DNA of 64,000 nucleotides from CAZMCH01 sp964564735 (GTDB lineage Bacteria > Poribacteria > DTPJ01). Of the stretch, positions 52,267 through 61,376 are shown one piece after another. Each line of letters opens with the position of its first letter. Position 1 is the stretch's first letter. The notes beneath the pieces are model-generated. The model was not told the origin of the DNA and did no database searches. It worked only from the letters and a program-made list of their open reading frames with translations. A program made the position numbers and the translations under genes. The stretch spans positions 9,637 through 73,636 of the forward strand of contig CAZMCH010000011.1 in assembly GCA_964564735.1 (NCBI GenBank), given 5' to 3'.

Positions 52267-52974
52267 CTATTTCTCAATTACAAGCATATCTAAAACTTCA
52301 TAGAGAGTTGTTATTCTTTTTTCCTCTGGTTTTCCGAACTGACTTTCTCGATCAATAAGTATTGCTTCCATTCCGATTGCCTTTGGTCCTGCAATATCCC
52401 AACGAGGATCATCACCGATAAAAACACATTCATTCACATTTAACGAGAGACTCTTTAACGCAAACTCAAATATTCGCTTATCAGGTTTTCGCCAACCAAC
52501 ATCTCTGCAAAAAACAATCAAATCAATATATCTGTCAATACCGAATCTCTTTATTTCCTCATGCCATAATTCACTTGGGCTTCCCCATGCAGTATTTGAA
52601 ATGATGACAGATTTGATACCTTTTGAATTAAGTTTGGCAAGAACAGATAAAGTATCTTCATATATCTCTGATCTGCTAAATATAGGCTTCATAAAGCATC
52701 TGCACATATTCATTATCAAATCATCTGATAGTTTTTCCGCAGTAAATATATGCTTTAATCTTTCCTCAAGAGGTCTTACTTTATAATCAGAAGATTCATA
52801 ATTTTCTTTACTTACTCTTTGCCAAATTTCGTCAAATGAGATGTCAAATTGCACATTTTGCAATAGAAAATTATAAACTTCTTCTATGGCTTCTCTTAAA
52901 ATATGAGGAAATTCCGACCTAGTATAATATTTTATCAATGTATTACCAAGATCAAAGAGGATAGCTTTTTTCAT
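52267..52974 (-). CDS. HAD-family hydrolase
   Basis: The 235-residue protein has the HAD motifs in order: ILFDLGNTLI (nucleophile Asp8; the usual second Asp is Gly here, as in several subfamilies), VIISNTAWG (motif II Ser/Thr), the Lys in VGWRKPDKRIFEFAL (motif III) and FIGDDPRWDIAGPKAIGMEAIL (motif IV). The cap is of the C1 helical type. These enzymes are small phosphatases or dehalogenases; the substrate is unknown. It lies between the PorV-like gene and the TPR lipoprotein with no sign of functional linkage. Confidence 0.88.
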   Translation of the reverse strand: MKKAILFDLGNTLIKYYTRSEFPHILREAIEEVYNFLLQNVQFDISFDEIWQRVSKENYESSDYKVRPLEERLKHIFTAEKLSDDLIMNMCRCFMKPIFSRSEIYEDTLSVLAKLNSKGIKSVIISNTAWGSPSELWHEEIKRFGIDRYIDLIVFCRDVGWRKPDKRIFEFALKSLSLNVNECVFIGDDPRWDIAGPKAIGMEAILIDRESQFGKPEEKRITTLYEVLDMLVIEK

Positions 52975-53027
52975 TCGCTAATTATATCCTTAATCATACT
53001 GATTATCAAGTGGAAAGATTTTTGTTT

Positions 53028-55355
53028 TTATAGTTTTTTTAGAAACTCAGAAGATTTTTCAGCAATAGAACTGTCTGGTGCTTGTTTAACAACCTTTTCC
53101 CAATGTTCTTTTGCCAATTTATATTCACCAATTCCACTATAAGCCAAAGCAATATTATAATGGGCTTCTGGATAGATAGGTTGTAATTCAATTGCCCTTT
53201 TAAGAATCTTGATTGATTCATCAAACATCTTAGCCAGATATAGTGTATATCCAAGATTCATAAGAATTTCAGGATCATCAGGCTTTAATTCATTTGCCCT
53301 TCTTAATGCCTCTCGTGCTTCGGGAACATCTTCATCTGTTCCATATTTTAATGCCATACCACCAAACATCTTCAAAATATCAGCATTATTTGGATCGAGT
53401 TTTACTGCAGAAGTCAAATGTTTTAATACCTTTTGATTATCACCTGTAAGTGAATAGTCCTGTGCCAAATATATATGCGCCCTCAAATTATTGGGATCAG
53501 CCTGAACAGCCTTTTCAAATTCTTCTGTAGCCATTTCGGGCATATTTATCTGATTATAAGCTAATCCAAGCGCAACATGAGCATCCGCAAGTTTTGGATC
53601 AAGTTCAACCGCTTTTTTTAAATCCTGTATTGCAACCTCTGGCTTATACATCAAGACCTTTGCAGGACCAACTTTATAATTAAGCATGAAATTTCCACGA
53701 CGATAATAAGCCATAGCAAAATCAGGCTTTATTTGAATCGCTTGTTCATAAGCTCTTTCCGCCTTTATTGCCCTGCTTTTGCCTGCACGTTCATATAACA
53801 TACCTAGATTATACCATCTCTGAGCATCAGGTCCCAGCGTTGTAACTTGTTCATAATGCTTTATAGAATTGAGTATAGCCTTTTCTTCTTCATCTAGTTT
53901 TCCATTTCTCTTATATTCTTCTGCTCTTCTCAAAAATATCTCTGCAAGTTTCAAGTGAAAATCAAGTTTATTCGGTTCAAGAGTTAATGCTTTTTCTGCA
54001 ACCTCAATATACTTGTCTTCCTGTCCCTCATCAAGATAGCCCTGCGCAACTCTAAAAAGCAATTCCGCTTCCGATGAACCCATATCTACCGCTTTTCTAT
54101 ATTGCTCTTGTGCATCAGCTTTCTGCGCAACATCCTCGACAATAGATTGACTTTCTATGCTTTGCGTCTTTATAGAAGATTCTTTATTTTTATCTTCCAT
54201 CACTTTGGGTTTAGCTGTTTCCTCCGATTTTACAATTTGCGGTTTTCGTTTTTCTAATAAAAGCCCAAGTTGATAATGAATATCAGGATTCGTATTGGGC
54301 ATTGCCACTCCACGCTGAAAGTATTTAAAGGCTAAATCTTCTTTATTCTGTGCAAGATATAACTTACCGATGAAATATATAAGGTCAAAGTTCTTTGATT
54401 GCTTGGAATCTGCCAATTTTACAAGATATTCAATGCCTTGTGCAACACCCTTATTTATACTGGTGATCAATTCCTTTGATGTCTCCTCATCAATCCCATC
54501 TGATACTAAGCCTCTTTCAAAGCTCAGCATTGCATATTTAAGATCATTCTTTTCGAGAAATATATAGGCAAGTTCATAAGCAGATTTTGAATCATTGGGA
54601 TCAAATTTCCGTCCACTGCGATATGACCTTATAGCACTATCACGATCTCCTTTTATTGCATAAAGCTGACCTAATTTATAATGAATTGCTGACGATCTGG
54701 GATTTTCGCCTCTTGCTTTGAGTAACATTTCCTCTGCTTTTGTTAGGTCATTTGTTTCTATATACATAGTGCCAAATTCCATATAGGCTTCCGCCCTACC
54801 TGCTGACGTCCACAATATTGCGTCTTCATATTCCTGTTCTGCTTTTGTATATTGCTTTTTTGAACGATAATATCTTGCAAATGAAAGATAAACAGGCGCA
54901 AATCTCTCATTTATTCGCCTTGCATTTTGCCACTTTTCAACCGCTAATTCCTCATTGCCAGTTTTCAGATAATAATCACCCAAAGCGGTTAAAGCATCAA
55001 CGAATTGAGGATTTAGCTCTAATGCTTTATTAAGATTTTTCTCTGCCAATTCTAATGATTTAGCTGAACCATCTGCTAAATAAGCATAGCCAAGAACATA
55101 ATAGACAATAGCATTATCTTGATTTTTTTCAACAGCTTTACTATATATATCGATAGGTATATTTATTAGTCCATTGGATTTATATTTATTAATAAGTTCC
55201 CTATGAACATTAAGATTTTCTGGGTTAGTTCTTATTTTTTTTAGATAATATTCATCGTCAAGTTTCTCCATAGGCATAATAGGCGTTAAAGGCTGACTAC
55301 AGGCAGACAAAATGAATATAAAAACAGAAATAAATATGATAAAAATTCTTTTCAT
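53028..55355 (-). CDS. Large TPR lipoprotein
   Basis: The protein has 775 residues from the ATG at 55355, with AAAGGTGG 8 bases before it. The N-terminus is a lipoprotein signal (KRIFIIFISVFIFILSACSQ, lipobox LSAC). The rest is about 17 tetratricopeptide repeats, with a charged linker rich in Lys/Ser/Glu at about 370-400 (KEETAKPKVMEDKNKESS-type). Typical repeats are ALTALGDYYLKTGNEELAVE and AHVALGLAYNQINMPEMATE. It is probably anchored in the inner leaflet of the outer membrane and acts as a periplasmic scaffold. It lies 3 bases downstream of the VWA protein, so the two are likely partners. Confidence 0.88.
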   Translation of the reverse strand: MKRIFIIFISVFIFILSACSQPLTPIMPMEKLDDEYYLKKIRTNPENLNVHRELINKYKSNGLINIPIDIYSKAVEKNQDNAIVYYVLGYAYLADGSAKSLELAEKNLNKALELNPQFVDALTALGDYYLKTGNEELAVEKWQNARRINERFAPVYLSFARYYRSKKQYTKAEQEYEDAILWTSAGRAEAYMEFGTMYIETNDLTKAEEMLLKARGENPRSSAIHYKLGQLYAIKGDRDSAIRSYRSGRKFDPNDSKSAYELAYIFLEKNDLKYAMLSFERGLVSDGIDEETSKELITSINKGVAQGIEYLVKLADSKQSKNFDLIYFIGKLYLAQNKEDLAFKYFQRGVAMPNTNPDIHYQLGLLLEKRKPQIVKSEETAKPKVMEDKNKESSIKTQSIESQSIVEDVAQKADAQEQYRKAVDMGSSEAELLFRVAQGYLDEGQEDKYIEVAEKALTLEPNKLDFHLKLAEIFLRRAEEYKRNGKLDEEEKAILNSIKHYEQVTTLGPDAQRWYNLGMLYERAGKSRAIKAERAYEQAIQIKPDFAMAYYRRGNFMLNYKVGPAKVLMYKPEVAIQDLKKAVELDPKLADAHVALGLAYNQINMPEMATEEFEKAVQADPNNLRAHIYLAQDYSLTGDNQKVLKHLTSAVKLDPNNADILKMFGGMALKYGTDEDVPEAREALRRANELKPDDPEILMNLGYTLYLAKMFDESIKILKRAIELQPIYPEAHYNIALAYSGIGEYKLAKEHWEKVVKQAPDSSIAEKSSEFLKKL

Positions 55356-55367
55356 AAACACCACCTT

Positions 55368-56879
55368 TTAACTATCTGTTAGTAATTCAAAGTTCTGACG
55401 CAATATGTTTTGGTTGCCATAGCTATCACGAGTTCTATATATAAGCGTATAAACTCCGGGTCGATCTACAAAGTCATTAACACCAAATTTAACAGGAAAT
55501 TCTATCTTTTTTGTTGATTTATCTTCAATATCTTTTCGGTAAGTTAATGCACCGATTACTTTATTTCCTTTTGGATCAAGCACTTTATATGAAATCTCTA
55601 TCCAGTCAGGAATAACGCTTTCAAAGTTCACAATAACCGTATCTTCAAGAGTCAACATAGACGCAGTTAGTTTTGATTGTATCTTTTGAGTGCCTAAGAC
55701 AGGCATATCAAGTGCCAAATTTCCTCCGGGAATCGCTTTCCATTGTCCACCAGTTCCCCAAGCAAGCTGTTTCATAGGAAGAAAATCAAGCCCAATAACA
55801 TCAATAGTAATATTCTGCTCATTAAGCATTGATATTATTCTATCTAATGTATATCTTGACTTTCCATCATAATCAAAATCATGTTGTGGAGAATCGCTTA
55901 TAAATATAAAAGCCTTTTGTGCTGACTTTCTATAATTAATTTTCTCAATAGCTGTAACTATTGCCTCATAGCCAGATTCGGGGAGGTCTCTACCACCATA
56001 AAATTTCATCTTTTCAAGCCATTTCTTAAAGTTTTTGAGATTGTCAGTTAAATTGTGGACTTTCTCTTTTCTTGCTTCTATATCACTAAATTCAACAAGC
56101 CCTAGACGTATATCAACGTTCATTTCTTCAAAAGGTTTCAAGAAGTGATCTATATAATCTTTAACACCAATGACATTATCCTCCATACTCCCTGTTGCAT
56201 CAATAATAAATACAATATCTAATTTACCATTTCTTGATCTTTTGGCTAACCTTTCGCCGATTGGCGGAAATATATAGGCAAATTGATCAACGCCTCCACG
56301 AGGCATTACAGTTGACATCGCATTAATATATTTTTCGCTTTGCCCTCTGGAAGTGCCTCCAGCACCAATAGGTCCCACAGATGAGATTGCTTGGACAATT
56401 GGATTACCTTTTTTTGCAAAATTCTGCGTAGGTTGATCTATAACATTGATCAGTTCAGATTCTCTTTTATTTATTGTATTTGTTATGCGTTTTGTAAGAT
56501 TTATTGCAGGTGATATTGCCTTAACCTCTGGTGAGTATGTAATATCAGCTTTTCTCTCGATATTGCTAAATCTTTCAGAAACAATAAAATTGTCTGCTGA
56601 AAATTTGGATATAATTGCCTGATCAGGTGATTGGATAATCATCTTTTTTTCTGATTCGTTTTTGTTTTCAGGGCTTGTGTTTTTTTCCTCTGATTTGACT
56701 TTTTTTTCTTTTAAAATAATCTTCTCTTCGACAGGTTTTAATTTAAAAAAATCTACTTTTAAAAAGTCTTTCGAACCCCAAAATTTATCATTTTGAGGTA
56801 TGATTATATATACTGATACTAACAATACAATCGCATGTATCAATAAAGACAATATAAAAATTGTTCGATCTTTTTTCAT
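55368..56879 (-). CDS. TonB-like membrane-anchored VWA-domain protein
   Basis: The 503-residue protein starts with one membrane helix (TIFILSLLIHAIVLLVSVYI) and the VDFFKLKPVEEK segment, the pattern of TonB/TolA N-termini, then a disordered Lys/Glu/Ser-rich periplasmic part. From about 215 a von Willebrand A domain follows: LDIVFIIDATGSMEDNVIG (MIDAS DxTGS), VDIRLGLVEFSD, SGYEAIVTAIE and AFIFISDSPQHDFD. A beta-rich domain ends it. It is anchored in the inner membrane and may join energy or force to an outer component such as the TPR lipoprotein just downstream. The protease gene is upstream with a gap of 79 bases. Confidence 0.83.
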   Translation of the reverse strand: MKKDRTIFILSLLIHAIVLLVSVYIIIPQNDKFWGSKDFLKVDFFKLKPVEEKIILKEKKVKSEEKNTSPENKNESEKKMIIQSPDQAIISKFSADNFIVSERFSNIERKADITYSPEVKAISPAINLTKRITNTINKRESELINVIDQPTQNFAKKGNPIVQAISSVGPIGAGGTSRGQSEKYINAMSTVMPRGGVDQFAYIFPPIGERLAKRSRNGKLDIVFIIDATGSMEDNVIGVKDYIDHFLKPFEEMNVDIRLGLVEFSDIEARKEKVHNLTDNLKNFKKWLEKMKFYGGRDLPESGYEAIVTAIEKINYRKSAQKAFIFISDSPQHDFDYDGKSRYTLDRIISMLNEQNITIDVIGLDFLPMKQLAWGTGGQWKAIPGGNLALDMPVLGTQKIQSKLTASMLTLEDTVIVNFESVIPDWIEISYKVLDPKGNKVIGALTYRKDIEDKSTKKIEFPVKFGVNDFVDRPGVYTLIYRTRDSYGNQNILRQNFELLTDS

Positions 56880-56958
56880 AGAAAAATCAACTCATTAAGC
56901 ATATTATATTTGCTTTTATTTATGATAACGCTTTATGTTTACAGCGGTTTACAAAAGA

Positions 56959-59900
56959 CTATTTGATAACAGCGATCTTGCCACTCCGAATCTCTGAATT
57001 ATACTCAATAACATATATATAAACACCGCTTGCAACATTATGACCCTGTGAATTATCAAGCCCCCATAATTTGTTATTTTTATCGCTTTCCTCCACTACC
57101 AGAATGTTGACAAGATAACCATTCATATCAAAGATTGAAATCTTGGAATCAGTTGGTAAACAACAAAAAGTAACCTTTCTTGATGTTTTTATCGATACAG
57201 GATTAGGGTATAATTTGGCTGATTTAAGATCATTAAACTCCGATATATTCTCATAGTTAACATAAAAAAGCATTAGGCTATCACGAATAGGAATACCCGT
57301 TGCATCACGAACACCAGTAACATTAAGAGTATTGATACCATTTGGTAATGTCTCAATTGTTAAGACAACTCTCATATCCCCACGATCTAGTATTGCTGAT
57401 GAAGGAAAAAGCTTTTCTCCTTTTGGTGAAATTACAATATAGTTAGTCTCGTCATTTGCGGATACTCCCATAGGTTCATTGAAATAAACGAATAATGTTG
57501 AAGGCTTACTAAAGATTGCATTTAATAGCTGTGGTGCAGGATTAGGCTTTGCGCTTACCTTTTCCGAAAAATCACTTTCTCTGCCATCTGGATTTATAGC
57601 TACTATCGCATACCATAGCTCGATATTGATCGCTACATCACTATCACGATAATAGCAAGAATCGATATTATTTTCATTTCTATATACACGCCAATTTTTG
57701 CCCTGAAATTCAGAAGATAAGCCCAGTGTTGCAAATAGACGCAAGTTGTTTCTACTTGTCCCTCGATAAATTTTATATGCTTCTGCACCTGATAATCCAT
57801 TCCATCTTATCTCTATTTCTGTTTCATTCGAAGGAACTGCTTTCACGCCCCAAGGTCTTCGAACCAAGTCTCCATTCATTGTCATAAACTTCATGAATCT
57901 GTTTTCAACGTTAAATAATAATTCCTTAAAGCCGTCATCATCAATATCCTGTATAACAGGATTAATAGTCAAATTGGCTGAATGATACCAAATACATGAT
58001 GGCTTTAGCATAATTTTGAATATATATGTCGCAGGATTAACCGTTGTAATAAGTTCATCTATGCCATCATTATCAATATCTCCTGACGTCATACCGATAT
58101 TATCTTGTGGACTTGCTATCTCTGTTGACCATATTTGCTTATAATCATTATCAATCCAATCAAATACTATTATAGTAAATAGCTTGCTAACAAATTCTCC
58201 AGAATCGCTTGATCTGAATGCAATAGCAAATTCCAAAGAATCATCACCATCAAAATCGCCATAGGTCATTGATTTTGCATAAGAGTTATTGATTCTGCTT
58301 TTCCAGATTAGCTCATAACGATCATCATCTATATTTTCATATATAAAAACATCTCCGTCAATATCTCCACAGACGATTTCTATTCTGCCATTATTATTAA
58401 AATCTCCTATTGCAATTGAACTTGCAAGATGATTAAAATCAGTTGTTGGATTTTCTAGCCTTGCGGTCCTTAGATATGAGTTTATGCCTCTATTTTCAAA
58501 AATATCTATCGTTTTGTTATTTATATTCGTTGAAATAATCTCTATATTTCCATCTAAATCTGTATCAGCAAATTGACCGCCTGATAAACCTTCAACTTTC
58601 CATATCATTTCTGTTGGATATGTCCCTTTTGTAAGTGATTCTATCAAGAATAGAGAGTCATTCCTGTTTCCTAAAATTTCCAAAAGCCCATCTTGATCAG
58701 AATCACCGACATCTCTCGGATAATATCCGTCTTTACTAACAAAAACTTCGTTATACTGTTCGCCGTCTTTTTCAAATATTCTAACTCCTGCATAATCCAA
58801 AACAGGTGGGTCCATACCGATAATTTCATATAGCCCATCATCATCAAAATCAACTTTCTTAGAGATAGGATATATCGCAGGGATACCAATATCATTGCCT
58901 ATGAATCCATCTATTGGGGCATAAAATGTCTGTGCCTCAAAATTAAAATAGCTACCATTATTATCTTCTATTTTTATAAGTCCAGCAGAATTGATCATTA
59001 CAAAGAAACACTCATATAACCCCGGATCAAAATAATCTGATAATCCTATCTCATGTATTTTATCTGTTACAGATAAGGGAGTTTTACTAAATATAGTGGT
59101 TTGAGTTCTTCTATAATAAAGAATAATCTGCGTCGGATCATCTGTTTTTATAGTAACTATGTTACCTCCCCTGCTACCACTAAGCCTTGATGATGTATAA
59201 AAATCAATTAGTTTTGGTGGAGTATGGTCAACATTAATTGTTATTCGGTCTTCAGCATTATTATTGTATCCTGTAACTTTCAATCTAAGAATATAAGAAC
59301 CCTCACTAAGTCTTGAAACATCCCATTGTCCTAAAATGTTATTAAATACTGCATTATTTCCGGGAGAACCGATGCGCCTCCAATTTTCTGTGTCAGATTC
59401 AGTATATTCTAATTGATAGTTTTTAAAATCTTTACCGCTTGCTGTTCCTTTTATGATAAACTGTCTATCTCCACTTTGTCCGCCATTAGGCGAACTTATA
59501 TGCGCTGTCAATGAAACTCCTGTTAATAGAGCCTTTTCTGCATTGACTCTGCCAATACTCGCAAAAAGTGGCTCATCAATTTTATCAGAAGACGCTTTCA
59601 GTATTTGCATAATATCACGATTGTTTAATGATGGGCGTTTAGAAAGCATTAAAGCGGTTACCCCTGCAACAACAGGAGCTGACATTGAAGTCCCACTCCA
59701 ACTGCTATAATGATTATTAGGGACAGTTCCAAACACTCTATCACCAGGGGCAACAATATCAATCCCTGCGCCATAATTTGAAAATGAAGCCTTTTTATCT
59801 TGGTTATCAGTAGCACCAACACTTATCACATGCTCAAAAATAGCTGGATATATAACTTTTTGTTGATTATCATTTCCTGCCGCAGCAATAAGGACACAAC

Positions 59901-60873
59901 CCCTATCATAAGCATATCTTGTCGCATCTCTAATTACATAAGAAAATTGATCACTACCCCAACTCATATTGATTATATCTGCGCCGTTATCTACTGCATA
60001 GACTATTGAAGCGCAAAGATCATCGTCTTCAAAATAGCGATTTCCTGCTCTTAATGGCATTATACGACAATCCCATACTACACCCGCAATTCCTATCACA
60101 TTATTTGGCATCGCCCCTATTATCCCTGAAACAACCGTTCCATGCCCTCTTTCATCCATAGGATCATTATCTCTGTCAATATGATCCCCGTCTGAGGGAA
60201 TATCAGGAGAGTCATAAAAGTCCCAACCCCTTATATCGTCAACATACCCATTGCCATCATCATCAATATTGTTATCAGGTATCTCTTTATTATTTATCCA
60301 TATCCTAGGCTCTAAGTCTTCATGTTTATAATCGACACCCGTATCAACAACAGCGATAACAACATCCTTACTGCCTTTTTCTATTTCCCATGCTTTTGTT
60401 GCTTTTATTTTTGTCAAAGCCCATTGTTCAGGATAAAAGTAATCGTTTAATTCAATTTTATCTGCGCATGGCTTATAAAGATAATTAGGTTGTATATATT
60501 CAATGGCAGGATCATTTTGGTATCTCTGGATTATTGAAAGAATATTTGCATTTGTTGATAATTTCAGCTTATATATCCTTGACATGCCTGATTTTTTACT
60601 GATATTTGTTAATGGCAATATTCGTTCATAGGAATATACACCGATTTTGCTCATAAAAGAATTTACAAGCCTTAAATCATCTGAAACGAATTTAACAATA
60701 AGTTCGTTTGGTGTAAATTTTACCTGTGAAAAGTCGTATTCTGCCCCATTCGCAATCAAAACGAAATATTGTAGAATAAGAAATATAATAAAATATGGCT
60801 TTTTAGTATTTTTTATTAGGTTTTTAACGTATTTTTGGAGATTTTTCTCCTTGATACCTTGTTTGTTCTTCAT
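56959..60873 (-). CDS. Secreted subtilisin-like (S8) serine protease with FG-GAP repeats and type IX-like C-terminal domain
   Basis: The 1304-residue protein has a long basic n-region and a hydrophobic signal (YFIIFLILQYFVLIANGA, 27-44), then a propeptide with FTPNELIVKF. The S8 domain holds Asp177 (VVDTGVDYKHED), His244 (GHGTVVSG), Asn334 (AAGN) and Ser396 (GTSMSAP). An Ig-like part, six or so FG-GAP/VCBS-like propeller repeats (GDIDNDGIDELITT, DFDGDDSLEFAI), a fibronectin-like part, a Big_5-like domain and a final FlgD/type IX-like domain (LYPNPVSIKTSRKVTF, SGVYIYVIE, GKIAVIK) follow. The start overlaps the Nudix gene by 50 bases and no nearer start exists. It is probably displayed on the surface. 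Confidence 0.9.
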   Translation of the reverse strand: MKNKQGIKEKNLQKYVKNLIKNTKKPYFIIFLILQYFVLIANGAEYDFSQVKFTPNELIVKFVSDDLRLVNSFMSKIGVYSYERILPLTNISKKSGMSRIYKLKLSTNANILSIIQRYQNDPAIEYIQPNYLYKPCADKIELNDYFYPEQWALTKIKATKAWEIEKGSKDVVIAVVDTGVDYKHEDLEPRIWINNKEIPDNNIDDDGNGYVDDIRGWDFYDSPDIPSDGDHIDRDNDPMDERGHGTVVSGIIGAMPNNVIGIAGVVWDCRIMPLRAGNRYFEDDDLCASIVYAVDNGADIINMSWGSDQFSYVIRDATRYAYDRGCVLIAAAGNDNQQKVIYPAIFEHVISVGATDNQDKKASFSNYGAGIDIVAPGDRVFGTVPNNHYSSWSGTSMSAPVVAGVTALMLSKRPSLNNRDIMQILKASSDKIDEPLFASIGRVNAEKALLTGVSLTAHISSPNGGQSGDRQFIIKGTASGKDFKNYQLEYTESDTENWRRIGSPGNNAVFNNILGQWDVSRLSEGSYILRLKVTGYNNNAEDRITINVDHTPPKLIDFYTSSRLSGSRGGNIVTIKTDDPTQIILYYRRTQTTIFSKTPLSVTDKIHEIGLSDYFDPGLYECFFVMINSAGLIKIEDNNGSYFNFEAQTFYAPIDGFIGNDIGIPAIYPISKKVDFDDDGLYEIIGMDPPVLDYAGVRIFEKDGEQYNEVFVSKDGYYPRDVGDSDQDGLLEILGNRNDSLFLIESLTKGTYPTEMIWKVEGLSGGQFADTDLDGNIEIISTNINNKTIDIFENRGINSYLRTARLENPTTDFNHLASSIAIGDFNNNGRIEIVCGDIDGDVFIYENIDDDRYELIWKSRINNSYAKSMTYGDFDGDDSLEFAIAFRSSDSGEFVSKLFTIIVFDWIDNDYKQIWSTEIASPQDNIGMTSGDIDNDGIDELITTVNPATYIFKIMLKPSCIWYHSANLTINPVIQDIDDDGFKELLFNVENRFMKFMTMNGDLVRRPWGVKAVPSNETEIEIRWNGLSGAEAYKIYRGTSRNNLRLFATLGLSSEFQGKNWRVYRNENNIDSCYYRDSDVAINIELWYAIVAINPDGRESDFSEKVSAKPNPAPQLLNAIFSKPSTLFVYFNEPMGVSANDETNYIVISPKGEKLFPSSAILDRGDMRVVLTIETLPNGINTLNVTGVRDATGIPIRDSLMLFYVNYENISEFNDLKSAKLYPNPVSIKTSRKVTFCCLPTDSKISIFDMNGYLVNILVVEESDKNNKLWGLDNSQGHNVASGVYIYVIEYNSEIRSGKIAVIK

Positions 60874-61366
60874 AGGACATTACATTTTTCCATTTATTAT
60901 ATTCTTGCTCAAAATTAGGTGTGAAAATGCCTGTTCCAAGATTATCTTCAATTTCTGAGAGCTTCCAAAAACGCCCCTCATCTATCTCAACGGGATCAAT
61001 TTTTATTTCGCCATCATATATACAAATATATGTGCGGACATATTCAGTTTCTATCGAGTTACACATCCAATAGTCGTATATATGATTAACATCACATACG
61101 ATTCCTAATTCCTCTTTTAACTCACGATTAACTGCTATTTCAAAAGTCTCTCCAAGATTTAAGTGTCCTCCAACTGAAGTATCCCATTTTCCGTGTTGTA
61201 TGTCTTTGTTCATAGAACGTTTTTGCAAAAAGAGTTCACCTCTGCTATTAAAAACAAGAATATGAACAACTCTATGCGCAAGCGAATTGTTTTTATGACA
61301 TTCTTCTCTTGTCGCTTTGCCAATTATTTTGCATGAATCATCAATAACATCAAAAAATTCACTCAT
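60824..61366 (-). CDS. Nudix hydrolase (isopentenyl-diphosphate isomerase-like)
   Basis: The 180-residue cytoplasmic protein has a full Nudix box at 67-89: GHLNLGE, seven residues, RELKEELGI. The N-terminal half, with FFDVIDDSCKIIGKATREEC, RVVHILVFN and LFLQKRSMNKDIQHGKWDTS, is the YfcD/Idi-like type. Members hydrolyse nucleoside diphosphates linked to another group. The start follows AAGAGGTATAAT, 10 bases after the sulfatase stop. The 3' end overlaps the protease gene by 50 bases in another frame, an unusually long overlap. Confidence 0.9.
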   Translation of the reverse strand: MSEFFDVIDDSCKIIGKATREECHKNNSLAHRVVHILVFNSRGELFLQKRSMNKDIQHGKWDTSVGGHLNLGETFEIAVNRELKEELGIVCDVNHIYDYWMCNSIETEYVRTYICIYDGEIKIDPVEIDEGRFWKLSEIEDNLGTGIFTPNFEQEYNKWKNVMSYEEQTRYQGEKSPKIR

Positions 61367-61376
61367 ATTATACCTC

